11,603 bases of DNA from Bacillota bacterium (GTDB taxonomy: Bacteria; Bacillota; Clostridia; Christensenellales; Aristaeellaceae): assembly GCA_023411395.1 (NCBI GenBank), contig JAEYOV010000045.1, forward strand, positions 1 to 11,603, given 5' to 3'. Below are positions 7,482 through 11,603 of the stretch, piece by piece. Position numbers and translations under genes: made by a program. How positions within the stretch are numbered: position 1 is the stretch's first letter; each line of letters opens with the position of its first letter. The notes under the pieces were generated by a model that saw nothing but the letters and a program-made list of their open reading frames with translations, did no database searches and was not told the origin of the DNA.

Positions 7482-9743
7482 CTATGCCTCCATGGAGATG
7501 ACCTTCAACCCTTCCATCTGTATGTTGTACAGCTTGTAGTACTCGCCCTTCTTGGCAATGAGCTCCGCATGGGTACCGGTTTCCACAACCTTGCCCTCGC
7601 TGATTACCGCCAGGCTGTCGGCTTCCCGCAGGGTTGAAAGCCGGTGGGCGATGGAAATGGTGGTGCGCCCCTTTTGCAGCTTGGACAAAGCCTGCTGGAT
7701 CTTGCCCTCGGTTTCCGTATCCATGGCCGCGGTAGCCTCGTCCAATATCAGGATTTTCGGGTTTTGGATGATGGTGCGGGCAATGGACAGCCGCTGCTTT
7801 TCGCCGCCGGACAGGTCCTGCCCGCCGGCGCCCACCCTGGTTTCGTAGCCGTCGGGCAGGTTCATGATGAAATCATGGGCGGAGGCGGCCTTGGCGGCCC
7901 TTATCACATCCTCGATGGTAGCCTTGGGGTTGGCGTACCGGATGTTGTCGGCAATGGTGCCGATGAACAGGTAAATGTCCTGGGACACGATGCCGATGCT
8001 GCTGCGCAGCATTTTCAGGGAAAGCTCTCTCACATCCACCCCGTCGATCTTGATGCTGCCCTGGTTCACGTCATAAAGCCGGGCGATCAGGTTTGCCAAA
8101 GTCGATTTGCCCGCACCGGTCTTGCCCACGATCCCAAGCATATTGCCGGCCTCCACATGCAGGTCGACGCCCTTTAAAACCGGGGTGGCGGGATCGTATT
8201 CAAACCATACGTTGCTTACATCGATGCGGCCGCCGAAGTTCTCCAGCAGGACGGGGTTCTCGGGCTCCGCCACATCGGGCTTGGCATCGATGATCTCAAA
8301 TACGCGCTGGGCGGCGTCCACGCAGCGGGCCCACCAGTTGGAGACCCAGGACATGAATTCCAAAGGCCCGTGGAGCATGTGCAGATAGGCAATGAAGGTT
8401 AGCAGCACGCCCAGGGTAATTTCCTCCCTAAGCACCATCATGCCGCCTACGATGGTGATGGTTACCTGGCTCACAAACATGAACAGGTAAATCAACGGAA
8501 AGGCGGTAAAGCCAACATTCAGCGAAGCAGCATCCACGCCTGCCTGCTTGCTGCCCACGTCCATAAAGCGGGAGGTCTCGTCATCCTCCCTGGCGAAGGC
8601 CTTGATGACACGCTGGCCGTTGACAGAATCGGACACCATGGCGTTCAGTTGTGAGCCGTACACCCAGTTTTTGTGGTGGAAGCGCCGGAAGATACCCCAC
8701 AGGATCCGGAACATCAAAACAGCCATCGGGATGAATACAAGGGAGATCACCGCCAGGGCGGTATCCAGCAGGAACATCAGCGTAACAACGCCCGAAAAGG
8801 TGAGAACGTTGATGATAACGTACGGCAGGCCATCCACAAAGAACCAGTAGATATTGGTGGCATCCTTGTTGATGCGGTTCATCAGCGCGCCGGTACGCTT
8901 GGAGGTGTAAAAGCCCACCGAAAGCCGCTGCATGGCCTCGAATATCTTTACTTTCAAGTCATACACGATCCACGGCACGGTTTTGGACAGCACATAGGAA
9001 TACAGCATGTTCATCAGGACGCCTATGGCCCTGACCAGAAAGATCATGGCCACGATGCCAAGTACCAGGCCGTAATATTTCCCGCTCTCCGTAAGCACAT
9101 CATCAAAGAGCAGCTTGGTGCTGACGTAGGGCGATGCAATGGAGAAGGCGGCGCTCGCCAGCATCACCAGGAATATTACAAGCACCTTTTTCCAGTAGTT
9201 TTTGAAAAAACCCATCAGCCGCATGGTGATGGACTTTTTGTCCATGCACTTGGGGCAGAGCTTGCGCTCCGGCTCAGGGTACCTGGTCCCGCACTTTTTG
9301 CAGAACAGCTCCTCGTCCACCAGGATCTCGGCAAGCGGATCCATCCCTTCGCGGATGTTTTTGACGGCCTTGATCAGCCGCTCCGCGTAGCTCAAATACC
9401 CCACTGAGAACAGGAGCAGGATGGATGCTTCCCCATCCTTTTCGCTGAACAGCCGGCCCGTGGATAAAAGCCGCTCGCATTTGAGCTCACCCAGATCCTT
9501 CAAGGCAAAGGTATCCATGCGGTGCAGCTCGTAAGCGGATACGATCCTGCGGGCGCCGCTGACCCTAACCACCTTTTCCAGGCCGTAGAGGATATAAAGA
9601 TTCTCGCTGTCCAGGGCGGCATAGGCGTCGGCATGGCTGCCATCCGGCGCCATGTCGGTGTGAATGGCGTAAATTAGCTTGCGGGTGTCAATTCCCTGGG
9701 CTTGAAAAGCAGAATGCATGTATTCCGGAATGTGCGTTTTCAT
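7482..9743 (-). CDS. ABC exporter half-transporter with N-terminal zinc ribbon (first ABC gene of operon)
   Basis: This 753-residue fused membrane and ATPase protein is the predicted partner of the 720-residue half-transporter. Residues 1-147 form an extra soluble beta-rich domain with no family I can name. CKKC (148-151) and CPKC (163-166), 11 residues apart, form a zinc-ribbon-like motif. Six membrane helices follow (about 185-440). The ATPase domain has Walker A GKTGAGKST (540-548), Q588, LSGGE (644-648), Walker B ILILDEA (664-670) with catalytic E669, and H700. Both ATP sites of a heterodimer would therefore look canonical, unlike exporters with one degenerate site. The frame extends 33 codons upstream, but ATG 9743 is chosen because AAGGAG (9753-9758) lies nine bases before it and the longer reading would run through a terminator hairpin. 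It is first in the operon and follows the leader region at 9783-10124. Confidence 0.93.
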   Translation of the reverse strand: MKTHIPEYMHSAFQAQGIDTRKLIYAIHTDMAPDGSHADAYAALDSENLYILYGLEKVVRVSGARRIVSAYELHRMDTFALKDLGELKCERLLSTGRLFSEKDGEASILLLFSVGYLSYAERLIKAVKNIREGMDPLAEILVDEELFCKKCGTRYPEPERKLCPKCMDKKSITMRLMGFFKNYWKKVLVIFLVMLASAAFSIASPYVSTKLLFDDVLTESGKYYGLVLGIVAMIFLVRAIGVLMNMLYSYVLSKTVPWIVYDLKVKIFEAMQRLSVGFYTSKRTGALMNRINKDATNIYWFFVDGLPYVIINVLTFSGVVTLMFLLDTALAVISLVFIPMAVLMFRILWGIFRRFHHKNWVYGSQLNAMVSDSVNGQRVIKAFAREDDETSRFMDVGSKQAGVDAASLNVGFTAFPLIYLFMFVSQVTITIVGGMMVLREEITLGVLLTFIAYLHMLHGPLEFMSWVSNWWARCVDAAQRVFEIIDAKPDVAEPENPVLLENFGGRIDVSNVWFEYDPATPVLKGVDLHVEAGNMLGIVGKTGAGKSTLANLIARLYDVNQGSIKIDGVDVRELSLKMLRSSIGIVSQDIYLFIGTIADNIRYANPKATIEDVIRAAKAASAHDFIMNLPDGYETRVGAGGQDLSGGEKQRLSIARTIIQNPKILILDEATAAMDTETEGKIQQALSKLQKGRTTISIAHRLSTLREADSLAVISEGKVVETGTHAELIAKKGEYYKLYNIQMEGLKVISMEA

Positions 9744-9782
9744 GGCAGTTTTCTCCTTGCTCGGTGCGCCTTTAAAGATTTT

Positions 9783-9811
9783 TGCATACAAAAACGGCGG
9801 GATTTTATCAA
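9783..9811 (-). promoter_or_regulatory. Possible promoter of the ABC operon inside the terminator
   Basis: On the minus strand TTGATA (9806-9811) and TATGCA (9783-9788) are 17 bases apart. The -35 matches the consensus at five of six positions, the -10 at only three. The -35 lies in the loop of the terminator at 9790-9820. A start near 9776 would leave a leader of about 33 bases. It is the only candidate between the terminator and the ABC start. Confidence 0.3.
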
Positions 9812-9820
9812 CCCCGCCGT
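9790..9820 (-). terminator. Intrinsic terminator just upstream of the ABC operon
   Basis: On the minus strand ACGGCGGG and CCCGCCGT form an 8-bp GC-rich stem (9813-9820 with 9794-9801) around an 11-base loop, followed by a run of T (9790-9794). It ends about 45 bases before ATG 9743. It therefore either ends the small-ORF transcript or works as an attenuator in the leader of the ABC operon. Confidence 0.8.
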
Positions 9821-9835
9821 GAAAAAGCTTGATGG

Positions 9836-9854
9836 TACCCACAAGTCATGGGTA
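9836..9854 (-). other. Stem-loop preceding the terminator
   Basis: TACCCA (9836-9841) and TGGGTA (9849-9854) form a perfect 6-bp stem with a 7-base loop, 16 bases upstream of the terminator on the minus strand. It may be part of a structured leader. I could not match the leader to a riboswitch or T-box class I know. Confidence 0.35.
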
Positions 9855-9930
9855 TCCTGCAATTTCGATGACAATCATGGCGTGGTCAGACTTTGGCACC
9901 AGGTGCTTCGTCATCCCACGTCTTTTAGCA

Positions 9931-10032
9931 CTAGGCGCCCGTTATGAAATTATTCGTGCCGGAGACACGATCTCTGTTTGCCAGTCCGCCTGGAAACCGA
10001 ATTGCCAATCTGACTGCGATTACGATTGCCAT
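9931..10032 (-). CDS. Putative 33-residue small protein or leader peptide
   Basis: This short ORF begins at ATG 10032 after AAAGGAGG (10043-10050) with ten bases between, one of the best ribosome binding sites in the window. It encodes MAIVIAVRLAIRFPGG followed by a 17-residue polar tail (LANRDRVSGTNNFITGA) and ends in TAG. The N-terminus is hydrophobic with two arginines; it is too short and interrupted for a firm membrane-helix call. A consensus promoter lies upstream and a terminator downstream, so it looks like a complete small transcription unit or the leader ORF of the ABC operon. I do not recognise the peptide. It could still be a chance ORF in a structured RNA, and there is no obvious run of one amino acid as in classical attenuators. 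Confidence 0.45.
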   Translation of the reverse strand: MAIVIAVRLAIRFPGGLANRDRVSGTNNFITGA

Positions 10033-10042
10033 TGAGCCCGTG

Positions 10043-10050
10043 CCTCCTTT
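10043..10050 (-). promoter_or_regulatory. Near-perfect ribosome binding site of the small ORF
   Basis: AAAGGAGG on the minus strand, ten bases before ATG 10032. There is no other start codon it could serve, which is the main support for translation of the small ORF. Confidence 0.6.
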
Positions 10051-10095
10051 CCACAAATGATTTCTTGGGCGCGCTGAAGTTCATCAGCCGTAAGC

Positions 10096-10124
10096 ATGTT
10101 ACCATTCCGTGGAGAAAATGTCAA
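10096..10124 (-). promoter_or_regulatory. Promoter for the leader and small ORF
   Basis: On the minus strand a perfect TTGACA (10119-10124) and TAACAT (10096-10101; four of six) are exactly 17 bases apart. The predicted start is near 10089, about 57 bases before the small ORF and about 345 bases before the ABC start. This is the best promoter match between the glycosyltransferase and ABC genes. Confidence 0.7.
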
Positions 10125-10133
10125 GCCCACGGT

Positions 10134-10194
10134 AAAAAAAAATTTCCGGTGCACACATTGCAATAAGCCGCTGTCTCCCCCACATAGAAACCGG
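10134..10194 (-). terminator. Possible weak terminator of the glycosyltransferase operon
   Basis: A run of nine T (10134-10142, minus strand) comes three bases after ACCGG (10146-10150), which can pair with CCGGT (10190-10194) just past the glycosyltransferase stop. The stem is only five base pairs with a 39-base loop, so the T-run is the main evidence. Confidence 0.4.
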
Positions 10195-10196
10195 GA

Positions 10197-11291
10197 TCAA
10201 CCTGCCTCCTTTGTTTTTTCCTCTATCAGGCGCAGGTTGTTTTTCAGCCGATCATCCTCCGGGGTAATGTCCAGTGCCGCCCGGGCATGAAGCAGCGCGC
10301 GGTCATACATTTTAAGCCGGTAGCAGGCGATGGCCGCCAGGTCACTTGGCGTATGGTCCCAGGAATAACCCATGTTCACGTACGTCTTTGACCTTTCCTT
10401 GATTTTGAGCGCTTCCTCCGCCATGAAAAACGCCACGGGCCAGTCGGCGATCTGATAAGCCATTTTGGCGCATTCCACATAGGGGTCACGCATATGGGGC
10501 GCCTCGGCAACGGCCCGGAAATACCAAGCGTATGCCTGCTTTGTGTTTTTCAGCATGTGGCAGGATTTGGCCATCCAGCGCATGGCGGCGCAGCGTTCCT
10601 CGTTCCAGGCGGCGCCGGGAAGCTTCAGATACCGGTTAAGTGTATCAATGCACTTTTGCCATTCGCCCTTGTACATATATTCCCTGCCCAGGTAGTAGCA
10701 AAGCCGGTCGCTTGAAGGATTCTCCTCCACCCCCAATTCCAGAAGGGGAAGGTACGATCCCCTGGATTTTGCGGGATCGGGATGATGGTTCAGGACCATG
10801 CCTTCCACAAAGACGGTGGTTTTGGGCTCCGTCCCTGCATAACTTAGCCATTCGTGCACGGGATCCCGCCACACAAAGCCCCGCCGCGCGTGCGCCTTGG
10901 CATAATGCATCTGCACGTAGGGCGTTCCATCCTCCTTCAGGCTCCAGTTGTAGATATATTTGGCCTGCTTTGTTTCAGGCGTCCAGACAGCCTCCAGGCG
11001 CGCGCGCCATCCCGGCTCAAACAGCTCATCCAGATCGGTGCAGACGCAGATATCCGCATCATCGGGGACGTGGCTCAGGGAAAGGTTTCGCGCCACGTCA
11101 AAGCGCCAGGGCTTCACTTCGTCAACATGCACCACCGCACCGAGGCTTTTCAGTTTTTCCACCGTCAGATCGGTAGAACCGGTATCCGTCACTATCACAA
11201 GGTCGCTTTCGCTCATGGAATCCATCCACCGGTCCACAAACTTTTCCTCGTTTTTGCAGATGGCATACACGCAAATTTTATATCCTGCCAT
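10197..11291 (-). CDS. Family 2 glycosyltransferase with C-terminal TPR repeats
   Basis: This 364-residue cytoplasmic protein should transfer a sugar from a nucleotide-sugar donor to an unknown acceptor. The N-terminal GT-A domain (about 1-175) has YAICKNEEKFVDRW (9-22), DTGSTDLT (36-43), RFDVARN (63-69) and the metal-binding DxD in TDLDE (85-89; D86, D88), plus PVHEW (144-148) as a likely catalytic segment. Residues about 195-360 are helical TPR-like repeats, for example CYYLGREYMYKGEW (198-211) and LAAIACYRLKMYDRALLHA (318-336). There are no membrane helices. ATG 11291 has GAGG (11300-11303) eight bases upstream and starts with the conserved strand, so the start is secure. It lies 19 bases after the stop of a paralogue, in one operon whose promoter is outside the window. 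Related proteins occur in surface-polysaccharide or glycoprotein loci; that role is inference. Confidence 0.88.
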   Translation of the reverse strand: MAGYKICVYAICKNEEKFVDRWMDSMSESDLVIVTDTGSTDLTVEKLKSLGAVVHVDEVKPWRFDVARNLSLSHVPDDADICVCTDLDELFEPGWRARLEAVWTPETKQAKYIYNWSLKEDGTPYVQMHYAKAHARRGFVWRDPVHEWLSYAGTEPKTTVFVEGMVLNHHPDPAKSRGSYLPLLELGVEENPSSDRLCYYLGREYMYKGEWQKCIDTLNRYLKLPGAAWNEERCAAMRWMAKSCHMLKNTKQAYAWYFRAVAEAPHMRDPYVECAKMAYQIADWPVAFFMAEEALKIKERSKTYVNMGYSWDHTPSDLAAIACYRLKMYDRALLHARAALDITPEDDRLKNNLRLIEEKTKEAG

Positions 11292-11310
11292 GATCGTATC
11301 CTCGGCAATC

Positions 11311-11603
11311 TTATAATTTCGCTTCGATCAGCTTCAGGTTGTTTGCCAGCCGCTGATCGTTGGGCTCCATATCGCAGGCCGTTTTGGCATAGGCGTGTGA
11401 TTTTTCATACAGCCCCAGCCGGTAGCAGGCAATGGCAGCCAGATCATACAGGCTGTAGCCCCAGGAGGCGGGTTCCAGCAGGTAGCCTCCCGCTTTATCC
11501 ATGATGGCCAGGGCTTTTTCCGTCATCAAAAACGTCAGGGGCCAGTCGTTTAAAATATAGCCCAGCCGGGCCATTTGGTGATCCGGCTCCCGGACGTAGG
11601 GGC
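11311..11603 (-). CDS. C-terminal part of a second TPR glycosyltransferase (cut by window edge)
   Basis: Only the last 97 codons or so are in the window, and the frame runs open through the edge at 11603, so the start is not visible. The tail aligns without large gaps to the end of the neighbouring 364-residue protein. Shared pieces include DWP near the start, DLAAIACYRL, and NNL(K/R)LIE near the stop. It is therefore a tandem paralogue: the visible part is TPR-like, and the catalytic domain should lie upstream, beyond the window. Its stop at 11311-11313 is 19 bases before the next start, which points to one transcript. The internal ATG at 11574 is not the start, since the homology continues upstream of it (PYVREPD). 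Confidence 0.88.
   Translation of the reverse strand, partial: PYVREPDHQMARLGYILNDWPLTFLMTEKALAIMDKAGGYLLEPASWGYSLYDLAAIACYRLGLYEKSHAYAKTACDMEPNDQRLANNLKLIEAKL

Noticed and set aside
9846..9914. Minus-strand 22-codon ORF after the small ORF (starts MTKHLVPKSDHAM)
   Set aside because: It has only a weak GTGGG upstream and overlaps the stem-loop before the terminator. Most likely chance.
9832..10035. Plus-strand ORF of about 67 codons with a cysteine-containing end (DCDYDCH)
   Set aside because: It has no ribosome binding site or promoter, and it is antisense to the small ORF, which has both. It could be revisited if conserved.
9821..10089. Possible known riboswitch or T-box in the ABC leader
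   Set aside because: The GGGTACC near 9835-9841 only superficially resembles a T-box core. No specifier or other class-defining motif was found by eye; a covariance-model search would settle it.

Overview
The window reads as chromosomal DNA from a fairly GC-rich member of the Bacillota, most likely Clostridia. This is inferred from strong AGGAGG-type ribosome binding sites, sigma-A-like promoters with 17-base spacers, a clostridial-type 811-residue cellobiose phosphorylase, and AT-richer regulatory gaps between GC-rich genes. No phage, insertion sequence, CRISPR, tRNA or rRNA is visible.

Layout. (1) 1-71: a downstream flank with a run of 14 C. (2) 72-2507, minus: GH94 cellobiose phosphorylase. 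(3) 2508-2865: a 358-base divergent control region with a promoter for each side, a catabolite-repression/LacI-like palindrome in the phosphorylase leader, and a small palindrome next to its -35. (4) 2866-4509, plus: a membrane-bound M28 metallopeptidase. (5) 4518-4566: a strong bidirectional terminator where this gene meets the next unit head-on. (6) 4571-9743, minus: a three-gene operon of ABC exporter half, DUF1854 protein and ABC exporter half. (7) 9744-10196: a 453-base region with a promoter, a 33-codon small ORF with a near-perfect ribosome binding site, and an intrinsic terminator only about 45 bases before the first ABC gene. (8) 10197-11603, minus: two tandem family 2 glycosyltransferases with C-terminal TPR repeats, the second cut by the window edge.

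How the genes may work together. The phosphorylase is a self-contained intracellular step of cellobiose catabolism. The central operon is the most interesting part. Its two ABC halves have complete nucleotide-binding domains and should form a heterodimeric exporter. Each also carries an extra N-terminal beta-rich domain and a four-cysteine zinc-ribbon-like motif before its membrane domain. The DUF1854 gene between them links the set to a poorly characterised transporter group that I recall from cyanophycin gene clusters, although no cyanophycin enzyme lies in this window. The leader region suggests either transcription attenuation of this exporter or an independent small gene. The substrate cannot be read from the sequence.
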